52,688 nt of DNA, taken from NCBI GenBank assembly GCA_964449835.1, contig CAYVBZ010000004.1, positions 1 through 52,688 of the forward strand, given 5' to 3'. Positions within the stretch are counted from its first letter, which is position 1. Each line of letters starts with the position of its first letter. Under the pieces are notes generated by a model. The model had not been told where the DNA came from and made no database searches. It worked only from the letters and a program-made list of their open reading frames with translations. The stretch is from JABDGC01 sp964449835. Lineage in GTDB: Bacteria > Pseudomonadota > Gammaproteobacteria > DSM-16500. The position numbers and the translations under genes were made by a program. Shown piece after piece: positions 25,042 through 33,900 of the stretch.

Positions 25042-26493
25042 TTATAGGTCTTTCTCGAAAGCCGCCCTTTGTGTTGGGGCTTGCCGTTTGGAAAACAAGC
25101 GGTCGCGATACTTGTAAAGATAAGCCAGACTTACCGGTGCGACCATCAGGATTAAACCGCCGGTGAACATCATTTCATAATGAAAAGCAGATCCAACGTC
25201 GATGTTGCCAGGAGGGAAGAAACCTACGATTAAAGTGATGCAGCAGCCAAATAAGCCCAAAAGACAGGTGGCCCACATGCCGGGTTTGCCGCCGGGAATC
25301 ATGAAGTTTTTGTTTTGTGAATTCCTGTTATAGGCTTTGTATCGCAGAAACAAAGCCGCGATAAACATCATGACATACATCACCATATAAAGCTGTGTGC
25401 TTAAGGCCGTGAGCAGCCAATATGAACCATTAATGCTCGGCATTAATAGAAAGGAAAGGCAAACAAAGGTGACTAAAATGGCCTGGGCGATCAAGAGATT
25501 TTGGGGAACACCTTTGCTGTTTTCACGGCGTAAAAAGGGCGGCAAATAATCATGTTGGGCGGCTTGTAGCAGCCCCTTCACCGGTGAAATGATCCAGCCG
25601 ATAACACTGCCCATGGTTCCAATCAGGAGCATGAGTGTGAGCACCGGCATCATCCAACTCAGATGATAGGCCTTAAAAAAGTAGCTGCAAGTCTGCATTA
25701 CCCCATTGACGAGATTAATTTCGTTCTGCGGCAGCACAAAGGCGATGGCAAGCGAGCTTAAAATCATGGTGGCCAAAATCAAAATGACCGAAATGAGCAA
25801 AGCCCTGGGGAAAGCCTTTTGCGGGTTGCGGACTTCACGAATATGGGCTGTGGCCAATTCCATGCCGAGGAAGGCAGTCATGATGGCGGTCAGGGCAATC
25901 CAATTTTGAGAGTCGTTTAAATGCGGGATGAGATTTTCGGCCGAAAGATGAATCTGGATGGGCTTGCCCAGGCTAAGCCAGACGATACCGAGTAAAATAA
26001 TCAAGGCCATTGGGGTAATGAGGCCGACCAAGGTGCAAATGCTGGTAAATTTAGCCGCGACATGGATTCCTTTGAGGTTAATCCAGGTTAAGAACCAGAG
26101 GATGGCTAAAATAGCCGTAATGAGATAAGCCTTATTTTGGGCCAGTTCCGGCGAAATAAAATAGGTGGCGGTGCCGGCAATAAAGGAAAAAATAGTGGGA
26201 AACCAAAAAATGGTATTAATCCATTGCAGCCACACGGCTAAAAAGGCCACTTTTTCACCGAAAGCGGTCTTGACCCAGTAGTAGATACCCCCTTGCTCCG
26301 GCAGGTTGGCGGAGAGCTCAGCCGAAACCAGGGCGGCTGGAATTAGAAAAACCAGGGCTGAGAAAATGAAAAAGAAAATCAGGGTGCTTCCAAAGAGCGC
26401 CGAGGCAGGTAAATTACGAATGCTGTCGACTGTGCCAGTAATTAACATGGCCAGGGTAAAGGTACTCAGTCGGGCAAGCGGTAGCGCTGACAT
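25042..26493 (-). CDS. APC-superfamily amino-acid transporter
   Basis: An inner-membrane amino-acid permease or antiporter of 483 residues with about 12 hydrophobic helices. Typical features are the first unwound helix region TGTVDSIRNLPASALFG, the block SAELSANLPEQGGIYYWVKTAF in pieces, and LTAIMTAFLGMELATAHIRE. The last part is basic. Similarity in style is to the GadC/YjeM-like group, but the substrate cannot be read from sequence. ATG 26493 is chosen (GAGG about 10 bases upstream); the frame continues up to a TTG at 26517. Confidence 0.85.
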   Translation of the reverse strand: MSALPLARLSTFTLAMLITGTVDSIRNLPASALFGSTLIFFFIFSALVFLIPAALVSAELSANLPEQGGIYYWVKTAFGEKVAFLAVWLQWINTIFWFPTIFSFIAGTATYFISPELAQNKAYLITAILAILWFLTWINLKGIHVAAKFTSICTLVGLITPMALIILLGIVWLSLGKPIQIHLSAENLIPHLNDSQNWIALTAIMTAFLGMELATAHIREVRNPQKAFPRALLISVILILATMILSSLAIAFVLPQNEINLVNGVMQTCSYFFKAYHLSWMMPVLTLMLLIGTMGSVIGWIISPVKGLLQAAQHDYLPPFLRRENSKGVPQNLLIAQAILVTFVCLSFLLMPSINGSYWLLTALSTQLYMVMYVMMFIAALFLRYKAYNRNSQNKNFMIPGGKPGMWATCLLGLFGCCITLIVGFFPPGNIDVGSAFHYEMMFTGGLILMVAPVSLAYLYKYRDRLFSKRQAPTQRAAFEKDL

Positions 26494-26575
26494 ACAAACT
26501 AACCTCGTTTCATCCAAGCTTTATTATATAAAAATAAACTTAATTTAAACTTAAAGAACAGGCCTTACAATAAAT

Positions 26576-26619
26576 AAAAAAGCCCATCTTTCCAATAACT
26601 TAGGAAAGTGGGCTTTTTT
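26576..26619 (-). terminator. Rho-independent terminator after the HU-like gene
   Basis: Strong stem: AAAAAAGCCCA (26576-26586) and CTTTCC (26588-26593) pair with GGAAAG (26603-26608) and TGGGCTTTTTT (26609-26619), with one bulged T. Read on the minus strand it ends in a T run directly after the HU-like stop at 26629, so it terminates that gene. The A run on the other side means it could also act on the plus strand. Confidence 0.85.
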
Positions 26620-26628
26620 AGAATTGAT

Positions 26629-27045
26629 TTAGGCTTGATCAACCATTTCTTTGAGCTTCTTGAGTGCTCTAATTTTAACAACTTTACGAGCGGGCCTGGC
26701 TTTAAACGTGGTTTTCTCACCAGTGAAAGGATTAATGCCTTCACGGGCTGGACGCGCTGGTTTTTTCACAACTATGATCTTCAGGAGGCCGGGCAGAGTG
26801 AAAACACCAGGCCCACGTACTTTGATATGGCCTTCAATGACCTTCGCGAGGTTTTCAAAGACCAAGGCGGTTTCCTTCCGGCTGGTGCAGGAAAGATCAG
26901 CGATGATTTTCACGATGTTGCCTTTCGTATAGGGTTGTGAAATGGAGGGTAATTTCTTTAAACCGGAAGCGCTCTGCGCTCTATTCCCCGTTGATTTCCT
27001 TGTATTATTTTTGCTAACTTTCCGTTTTGCTTTCTTTGTTGCCAT
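26629..27045 (-). CDS. HU/IHF-family DNA-binding protein with basic N-terminal tail
   Basis: 138 residues. The first ~35 are Lys/Arg/Ser/Asn-rich (MATKKAKRKVSKNNTRKSTG). The HU domain follows: YTKGNIVKIIADLSCTSRKE, ALVFENLAKVIEGHIKVRGP, then the DNA-binding arm region REGINPFTGEKTTFKARPAR. E. coli HU has 90 residues, so the tail is an addition, as in the long HU-like proteins of several gammaproteobacteria. It probably compacts or bends DNA. ATG 27045 is preferred over 27060 because GAGGA lies about 9 bases upstream. The gene is divergent from rplM and followed by a strong terminator. Confidence 0.9.
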   Translation of the reverse strand: MATKKAKRKVSKNNTRKSTGNRAQSASGLKKLPSISQPYTKGNIVKIIADLSCTSRKETALVFENLAKVIEGHIKVRGPGVFTLPGLLKIIVVKKPARPAREGINPFTGEKTTFKARPARKVVKIRALKKLKEMVDQA

Positions 27046-27196
27046 AATGTATTTCCTCATCCAAGTTAAGAGAACATAAATAAAATACCATATCTGCGCA
27101 TTTTTGCGAGCGTTTTTTTAGGGTTTGCCCGTGTTTTTTAAGGGAATTTTAAGGCCAAAACGGCAAACTCTCTTTGGTCCTCAGCTGATGCGGAGC

Positions 27197-27224
27197 TTGC
27201 TTTCTCCTTGTTAAATGCTATAAA
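27197..27224 (+). promoter_or_regulatory. Putative extended -10 promoter of rplM-rpsI
   Basis: TTGCTT at 27197-27202, a 16-base spacer, and TATAAA at 27219-27224 preceded by TGC (an extended -10 TGn). It lies 60 bases before ATG 27284. The two genes that follow are normally co-transcribed. Confidence 0.6.
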
Positions 27225-27283
27225 ATGCAGGCGCTTTTTAGAAGTAGGTTTTTATGAACATTTTAAGCTGCGGAGAGCAGGGA

Positions 27284-27742
27284 ATGAAGACATATCAAGC
27301 AACAAATGAAACAATTACGCGTAACTGGTATCTCATTGATGCCGCTAACAGGACGCTCGGCCGTCTTTCGGGCGAAATTGCCCGTCGTTTACGCGGGAAA
27401 CATAAGCCGGAATACACGCCACACGTTGATACCGGCGATTATATCGTGGTCATCAATGCCGACAAAATCAAGGTAACGGGAACGAAGAGTAAAAATAAGG
27501 TTTATTATCGTTATTCAGGTTATCAAAGTGGTTTGAAGGCCGTGACGTTTGAACAGTTATTGGCAAAGCACCCGGAGCGCGTGATTGAAATCGCAGTGAA
27601 GGGCATGCTTCCCAAGAACCCGCTCGGACGGGCAATGCTTCAGAAGCTCAAGGTCTATGCTGGAGCAGAACATCCTCATGCGGCGCAGCAACCACAACAA
27701 GTGGATGCTCAATCATTAGATGCAATTACAGGCGAAGGTTAA
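27284..27742 (+). CDS. rplM: 50S ribosomal protein L13
   Basis: An early-assembly protein of the large ribosomal subunit. The start MKTYQATNETITRNWYLIDA matches L13, and conserved blocks include LRGKHKPEYTPHVDTGDYIV, AVKGMLPKNPLGRAMLQKL and KVYAGAEHPHAAQQPQ. At 152 residues it is about ten longer than E. coli L13, because of a C-terminal tail (VDAQSLDAITGEG). ATG 27284 is chosen by homology; the frame is also open from 27254. rpsI follows 5 bases later. Confidence 0.96.
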   Translation: MKTYQATNETITRNWYLIDAANRTLGRLSGEIARRLRGKHKPEYTPHVDTGDYIVVINADKIKVTGTKSKNKVYYRYSGYQSGLKAVTFEQLLAKHPERVIEIAVKGMLPKNPLGRAMLQKLKVYAGAEHPHAAQQPQQVDAQSLDAITGEG

Positions 27743-27747
27743 TTACT

Positions 27748-28203
27748 ATGGCAGCAACAAAACAAGATTATTACGGCACGGGACGGCGTAAAACCTCCAG
27801 CGCCCGCGTTCATTTAAAACCAGGAAAAGGCGTGATCACCGTTAACGATAGCAGCCTTGATCAATACTTTGGGCGGGAAACGGCCCGCATGATCGTCCGT
27901 CAACCGTTGGTTGAAACCCGTCTTCTAGACCGCTTTGATGTTTCTGTCACCGTGGTCGGTGGCGGCATGAGCGGACAGGCCGGCGCCATTCGTCATGGCA
28001 TTGCCCGCGCTTTAGTGAAATACGATGAAGAAACCGGCGGCGGTGAAGTCGGTGGCAGCGGTGAAGCCGGGGGCAGTGGTACTTTAACCTTGCGGAAAGT
28101 TTTGCGGCAAGCCGGCCATCTGACGCGTGACCCCAGAGAGGTTGAGCGTAAGAAAGTTGGAAAACACAAAGCACGCAAGGGAACGCAATACTCCAAGCGC
28201 TAG
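27748..28203 (+). CDS. rpsI: 30S ribosomal protein S9 with Gly-rich insertion
   Basis: A small-subunit protein whose C-terminal tail (KGTQYSKR here) reaches the P site. The core is normal: YYGTGRRKTSSARVHLKPG, YFGRETARMIVRQPL, GGGMSGQAGAIRHGIARAL and DPREVERKKVGKHKARKG. The protein has 151 residues, against 130 in E. coli. The difference is an insertion after KYDEE, roughly residues 96-114, TGGGEVGGSGEAGGSGTLT. It is built from an 18-base tandem duplication (GEVGGS, GEAGGS). It lies between the helix carrying ARALVKYDE and the following RKVLRQAGH, on the protein surface by analogy. Confidence 0.95.
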   Translation: MAATKQDYYGTGRRKTSSARVHLKPGKGVITVNDSSLDQYFGRETARMIVRQPLVETRLLDRFDVSVTVVGGGMSGQAGAIRHGIARALVKYDEETGGGEVGGSGEAGGSGTLTLRKVLRQAGHLTRDPREVERKKVGKHKARKGTQYSKR

Positions 28204-28235
28204 TTTTCTTTATTTGGACCCATTTTGGAAGGAGT

Positions 28236-28309
28236 TGGGGGATCGTCTAGTGGTAGGACAGCGGACTCTGACTCCGCTAACCTAGGTTCGAATCCTAGTC
28301 CCCCAGCCA
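28236..28309 (+). tRNA. tRNA-Gln (anticodon CUG)
   Basis: 74 bases with encoded CCA. The acceptor stem TGGGGGA (28236-28242) pairs with TCCCCCA (28299-28305), followed by G and CCA. The anticodon stem GCGGA/TCCGC encloses the loop CTCTGAC, giving anticodon CTG, which reads CAG (Gln). The T arm is CTAGG TTCGAAT CCTAG. It lies between rpsI and sspA, with no sign of an integrated element beside it. Confidence 0.95.
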
Positions 28310-28373
28310 GCTCATGGACGAAGCCTAAAGGTATTTTTCATTTATTTGTCCTTTGGACAACGAGGGTTTTGTA

Positions 28374-29021
28374 ATGGCAGTAGCCACCAATAAGCGGTCA
28401 GTCATGCTTTTGTATACGGGTAACTCGGATATCTATAGCCATCGCGTTCGGATTGCGCTAGCTGAGAAAGGGGTGGTCTATGAGGCGGTCCATTTGAAAC
28501 CGCAAGAACTCGAGAAATCGGAAGACCTGCTAGAATTAAATCCTTATGGCACAATTCCCACCCTGGTAGATCGTGATTTGGCTTTATACGACACCAACAT
28601 CATCATGGAATATTTGGATGAGCGTTTTCCCCATCCCCCCTTACTGCCTGTTTATCCGGTTGCCCGGGCTAGACTGCGGCTCATGATTCATCGAATTGAC
28701 CGTGAATGGGCCCCTTTAATTAAAAAACTCGAGCAGGGAAAGGCAGCTGAGGTCAAAGCGGCTGCAAAAGAGCTGCGCGCTTATTTGATGCAATTAATGC
28801 CTCTATTTTCCAGCTCGTCCTATTTTCTCTCCGACGAATTTACTTTAGTGGATTGCTGTTTAGCGCCAATTCTTTGGCGTTTGCCAGCCTGGGGCATCGA
28901 ATTTGGCCCTGAGGCGAAATTTTTACTGCGCTACGCAGACCGTTTATTTAAACGCGATGCTTTCCAATTGAGCCTCAGTGAAAACGAGCGAGAACTTAGA
29001 AAAAAAGCAATAGTCGAATAA
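28374..29021 (+). CDS. sspA: Stringent starvation protein A
   Basis: A GST-fold protein that binds RNA polymerase and changes promoter use under stress. The thioredoxin-like N-terminal domain shows MLLYTGNSDIYSHRVRIALA, LKPQELEKSEDLLELNPYGT and PTLVDRDLALYDTNIIMEYL. The helical C-terminal domain carries FTLVDCCLAPILWRLPAWGI. The product has 215 residues, close to the 212 of E. coli. ATG 28374 has CGAGGG 7 bases upstream. It is followed by sspB, and both lie after rpsI as in E. coli. Confidence 0.95.
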   Translation: MAVATNKRSVMLLYTGNSDIYSHRVRIALAEKGVVYEAVHLKPQELEKSEDLLELNPYGTIPTLVDRDLALYDTNIIMEYLDERFPHPPLLPVYPVARARLRLMIHRIDREWAPLIKKLEQGKAAEVKAAAKELRAYLMQLMPLFSSSSYFLSDEFTLVDCCLAPILWRLPAWGIEFGPEAKFLLRYADRLFKRDAFQLSLSENERELRKKAIVE

Positions 29022-29030
29022 GGGATTTGT

Positions 29031-29435
29031 ATGTTATCGAATAAACCATATTTAATACGCGCTTTTTATAATTGGATCGTGGACAGCCGCTGTACGCCCA
29101 TTTTAGTGATCAATGCCAACCACCCCGGTTGTCATGTTCCTGATCAGCATATTGAAAATGGCGAAATTATTTTTAATATTTCCCCGGAAGCGATTCGAGA
29201 CCTGGCTATTCGTTATGACAAGGTCGAATTCAGAGCTTCTTTCTCAGGCCGTGTTCAAGCTATTTCTGTGCCTGTGAAGTCTGTCCTGGCTGTTTATGCC
29301 GAAGAAAACAAGCAAGGCATGTATTTTGACTACGAAGATGAAGAATTTTTTGATGGAGAGGGAGAGGGAGGTCTCGATTCACCGCTTTCTAAAAAGGAAG
29401 GGAAAGGAAAACCTCATCTGCGTTTAGTTGAGTAA
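29031..29435 (+). CDS. sspB: ClpXP adaptor protein SspB
   Basis: A 134-residue adaptor that delivers ssrA-tagged proteins to ClpXP. The folded domain is clear: YLIRAFYNWIVDSRCTPILV, IIFNISPEAIRDL and ISVPVKSVLAVYAEEN. A flexible, acidic linker follows, and the ClpX-binding tail is GKPHLRLVE, matching the usual LRVVK-like ending. It lies 9 bases after sspA and converges on the thioesterase gene. Confidence 0.94.
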   Translation: MLSNKPYLIRAFYNWIVDSRCTPILVINANHPGCHVPDQHIENGEIIFNISPEAIRDLAIRYDKVEFRASFSGRVQAISVPVKSVLAVYAEENKQGMYFDYEDEEFFDGEGEGGLDSPLSKKEGKGKPHLRLVE

Positions 29436-29441
29436 AAAGTC

Positions 29442-30827
29442 TTACGGGCCGCCAGATGGGCTGCCAGGCTGTGGCTGATCTTTTAAGCGCTCTACATTCT
29501 CCACCTCATCGTCATTGGTTGTCACGTTGATGAACTGTTGTGTGATCAGTGGTTGGGCGTCTTTTTTACTAAAAAGACTAAGCCCAATCACCTGAGAGAG
29601 GTGAAGAAGCTTTCTATGGGGTCTTAAGGGACTGTTATTTGGGCTTTTATCTTCTTCGGAAGTATCATCGTCTTGGCCTGCGCGGATAGCAGCAGGGTCT
29701 GTTTGAATTGAAAAGCGCTTCAATTCACGCTGAACTTCGTTGTTAGAAAGATTTAAGCGATTTCTATAGTGCTTTAGGTGAGGCCTCGATGGTTCTTTTG
29801 TTTTTATCATCCCCATCTTTTCAATCATCTCTACAAGAGAAAAAAGATCCACGTTGGGATTGTTCGTTTTCCAATGCTTGAAAAGCATGATTGAAATTTC
29901 TTCTGCTGTGAAGTGCTCATGAAAATAAACAGCCATTTTTTTGGCAATGTCAGTAGAAGTTTCCTTGTCTTTTACTAAGGACAGATGAGTTGAGTCAGCT
30001 GGTTCTAGGACATCAATTTCTTGCTCTTCAGAATAGCTGCTCCAACTGTTCGGCACATCAAAATTATATTTGTTCTTACTTTCCTCGGAGAGAACCAGGC
30101 CAACTCTTTTGAGTGGCTGAATGTCTGCTTTGGTTTCATAGTGGGCCAGGCTTAAAAGATTCTGAGAAACAACGGCAAGGTAGTTGCTCAAAAGGTAGTC
30201 TAAGTCCTCCTCTTTTTGAGCCAAGCTTAAAAAGCGCTCTTGAAGCAAAAAAACTTGTTCTTCGATGCTTGTTATTTGACTTAACTTTTCTAGTTCTTCC
30301 TGGCTAAAATCGGGCATGCAAATGTTTTTGGTGTCTAAGCGGGCATACCAGCAAGCCATGTACGTGGCATGCTTGAATATTTCCAAGAGATCGCGTGTTG
30401 CTGAGAGATTATTAGAGGACCGCAGGTAGCTTTGTGAAGCTTCAATAGAAGGGGCATCAATAACGAAAAGCGCCGCCTCACGTTCTTCATTTTTTAATTT
30501 TTGGGCTACTAAAGCAGCCAAACTGCCGCCAAAGGAATAACCACTAATAAAACAGGGGCCAGTAGGTAAGAGCTTGATGATTTCCTCTTTGATTTTTTCG
30601 GCGTAAGTGTCTAAGGATTTGCCGACCTCAGAAGGCTGGGGATCATTCCAGACGTAGGTCTCACTTTTTTTGCCCCTTGCCTCGAGAAGCTGGTTTGCCA
30701 GTTGTAAAAGAGCAATACAGTCGCCGGTGATATCTGGAATTAAAAAAACAGGAAATTCCTCTGCTGAGACAGGCGAACGTGAGATGATGGTCCCTAGAGC
30801 GGTACCAGTAACGACTTGAAAGGCCAT
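29442..30827 (-). CDS. Thioesterase-domain protein paired with an NRPS
   Basis: 461 residues. Residues 25-305 form an alpha/beta-hydrolase thioesterase domain of the NRPS/PKS type: GYSFGG with nucleophile Ser98, Asp124 in LFVIDAP, and His281 in DSTHLSL, the three expected catalytic positions in order. The last 150 residues are not recognised; they are polar and helical, then low-complexity with Pro, Ser and Asp, ending GSPSGGP. It lies 145 bases downstream of the NRPS on the same strand, so it probably releases or edits the NRPS-bound product in trans. GGGGAG sits about 9 bases before the start codon. The 145-base gap is AT-rich and may hold its own promoter, but none is clear. Confidence 0.8.
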   Translation of the reverse strand: MAFQVVTGTALGTIISRSPVSAEEFPVFLIPDITGDCIALLQLANQLLEARGKKSETYVWNDPQPSEVGKSLDTYAEKIKEEIIKLLPTGPCFISGYSFGGSLAALVAQKLKNEEREAALFVIDAPSIEASQSYLRSSNNLSATRDLLEIFKHATYMACWYARLDTKNICMPDFSQEELEKLSQITSIEEQVFLLQERFLSLAQKEEDLDYLLSNYLAVVSQNLLSLAHYETKADIQPLKRVGLVLSEESKNKYNFDVPNSWSSYSEEQEIDVLEPADSTHLSLVKDKETSTDIAKKMAVYFHEHFTAEEISIMLFKHWKTNNPNVDLFSLVEMIEKMGMIKTKEPSRPHLKHYRNRLNLSNNEVQRELKRFSIQTDPAAIRAGQDDDTSEEDKSPNNSPLRPHRKLLHLSQVIGLSLFSKKDAQPLITQQFINVTTNDDEVENVERLKDQPQPGSPSGGP

Positions 30828-30972
30828 AAAGCTAAACTCCCCTTATTTTTTAATAAGTTAATCAGATCCTAAACGCATCATGGTGTGTTTTTTATTGATC
30901 TTGATTATCTTATACTGAATTGAGACCCTTAAGAAAACCCAACATCTTATGTTTTTTTAAGAAGGATTGCAA

Positions 30973-33900
30973 TCAGGGCGAATTTTTTTGGCTGCCTAGG
31001 TTCTCCAAAAAGTTGCGACTACTTTCAAGCAATTGCTCTTGGGGACTATGGGGGTAGTTTGGGGCAGGGGGAGGAGAACCGGGGAAGGCCCCTGGAATTG
31101 CCTGCGGGTCATCATTCAAGGCTTTGAAAAAGGAAGAGGAAGTGCGAATTACCCTTTTTGTTAAAAGGAGGGGCTGGAGACTCTCAGCAAGACTTCTAAT
31201 GGTCATGTGAAAGCAAAGGTCAGTCACTTCAACAGGCCGCAAAAGTTGTGCCTTTAGTTTTTCATTGAGCTGAGTTGTCATCGCGATCAGATTGAGCGAA
31301 TCCCCACCCAGCTCATCGAAGCTTTCTTCGATGGAGTCAATGTTGGTGTCTAGGATCTTTTCCCAAATAGGAATTAATTGGCGTTGGAGGTTATTTTCAG
31401 CAATATCCTCTGTTTTTCTTTCAAGATCAAACAGAGCTTCTTGATCGGCTGAGTTTTCAAGCGCCGTCAGGTCCACTTTTCCATTACTGTTGACGGGGAG
31501 TTTCTCAACAAAAAAGATTGAGCTCAGGCGGGCCACCTGGGGCAAGGGGTATTTGCGGAGAAATTGGTTTAAATCTATTTTATTGGGGGACTGCCCGGTA
31601 TTTTTAAGCACAAAATAGCCTTTGAGTGTTTCCCGGCCCGGATCGAAGGCGACCACGCAATCTTTAATGTCAGGATGCTGTTGCAAGATGGTTTCTATGC
31701 TGTCAAGCTCCACGCGCACGCCATGGATTTTAACTTGTTTGTTCCCTTCAATGCGGCCAATAAAGTTAATGCTGCCATCTTCGGAACGACAAGCGGAATC
31801 GCCGGTTCGATATAATCTCATGATTCTATCTTCGGCTATATCCTCTTTTTGCTCTAGCTCAAGGGGCAGAAATTGATGTTGATCTGCGAGGTAAAGCCGT
31901 TGTAAAAACTTTTCCTCAGTTAGTTTGGGGTTATTGAAATAACCTCGCGCTAGAGAGGGCCCTGCGATATAGATTTCACCGGGTATGCCAATGGGGCATT
32001 CATGTTCATTCTTATCCAAAATAAAGAGTTGAGTGTTGCGGATGGGTTTGCCAATGGCCGTATGCGGTAAAACAAATTGATAAGGATGTTCTGTCGAAAA
32101 AATAGTGGCTTCTTGCACGCCATATTCGATGCGGACTGTCAGAGGACCGTCACTCGCTTGGCGTTCACGCGAAAGGACCTCTAGACGCTTTAAAGTTTCC
32201 TCGTTCGCAATGGCACCCATAATGATAATATCGTTTAAACTGGGTAAAATCGAAAAGTCCAAGTAGTTGCTGATTTGCGGCAAGAGAGTGACGACATTGA
32301 TCCCGTGCAGACTGATAATATTTTGCAAGACACTGGGGTCGAGACGTCCTTTTTCAAAGATGAGGTGGAGCTCCCCTTGAGTCATGAGTGCTTCCAAAAC
32401 TTCAAAAAAGAAACAATCAAAACTGGGTTGGGCTGTACAAAGGACTTTGCTGCCTTTTTTGAGACCGCGATCTTGTATAGCAAAGGCCGCATTGCTTAGG
32501 CCACGATGGGTGGTCATCACTCCTTTGGGCTTTCCGGTTGAGCCGGAAGTATAGGTGATATAAGCCAAATCTTCGGGCTTCACTTCTTCTGAAAGAAGAG
32601 GAAGATCCAGGTTTTTGAATTGGGCCTCAATTTCAGCCCAATCATCGAGATTAATGAAGCAGGTCTCTCCAGGATAGTTTTTGAAAGCAGTCAAACTTTG
32701 GGTTGTGTTATCAACCAGAATGACCTTAGGACAGCTCTGGTCTATTTTGTAGGCCAATAATTCACTGGACTCTGTTTCAAGCGGCAGCATGACTCCGCTG
32801 GCCTTAAAAACAGACCACAAGGCGGTAATGAGCTTGGCAGAGCGCTCAAGTGAGACGCCGACTACTTCCTCTGGGCCCACGCCTGCTGCCTGAAGCAAGG
32901 CAGCCAACATTTTGGCTTTTTCGTCTAGCTCGGTGTAGGTGAAGGATTCAGATTCGGTGGCGGACAAATGAAAAACCACAGCTGGTTTTTGCCCATTTTC
33001 TTTGACGACCCGATCAAAAAGCTGGGCAACAGACGTTTCGTCTGAAGGTGGGTCGTCCTGCAGCGTGTCATGGGACTGGGTCAAGAGAATGCGTTCTTCC
33101 TTTGTCAAGAAGGAAAGATCGTCAAGAATTTGTTGCGGCCCTGCCGCGACAGCTTCCCAAGTATTTTGAAGATGGCCTGCCATGCGTTCGATGGTGCTTT
33201 TTTTAAAAAAATCGGGGTTGTATTCGAGGTAAGCCCTGTAACTGCCATCTGGCATTTCATCCAGATTCAAGCCAAGCGGAAAGCGGCTATAACCCAGCGT
33301 TAATTCAGTTGGATAAGAGGCTTCGGCATCTTGCAGCGTCAGGGAGGTCCTTTTTTTGTTTAAACTGAAGATAATATCGAAGGGTGAGGCGGTGATGGTT
33401 TTTCGTTTGTCCCTTTTGTTCATCGCTTGTTTAGCAATGACGTCAAAAGGAAGTTGGTTCTGATAAGCCTCAATGCAAATTGAATTCAATTTTTGCAGCA
33501 AATCGGTAAAGCTCAATTTGCCGTCTTCGAGAAGAAGACGCAAGGGGATGCTATTCATGAAGCAGGATACGACGTTGTCAACGTTTTTTATATAATCGCG
33601 GCGGTTCGCTGAGGTTGTGCCAATGCAAAGATCGGTTTGACCTGTATAACGGTAGAGCAGGGCATAAAGACTGGCCAGAAAGGTGCGATGGAGGCTTGAT
33701 TGCTGTGAAGTGGCGAGGTCTGATAAAGCTTGGACCAGCAGAGGACTCACTTCAAAATAAAAACGTTCGCCTCGATGACGAAATTCGGTCTGAGGTTTAA
33801 AGTCAGTTTTTAAAGTCAGTGGCGTTAAATCTTTAAGCGTTTTTTGCCAAAAGTCGAGTTTTTTCTGGGGCGCTAAATTCTGTGAGAGTTGATCAAACGT

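Noticed and set aside
25036..25046. Missing sequence between the convergent 392-residue gene and the transporter
   Set aside because: Their stop codons abut (25039-25041 and 25042-25044), but both proteins end without sign of truncation, so tight packing is a sufficient explanation.
28236..28309. tRNA-Gln as an attachment site for an integrated element
   Set aside because: No integrase, no direct repeat of the tRNA 3' end found in the flanks, and the neighbours rpsI and sspA are in their usual order.
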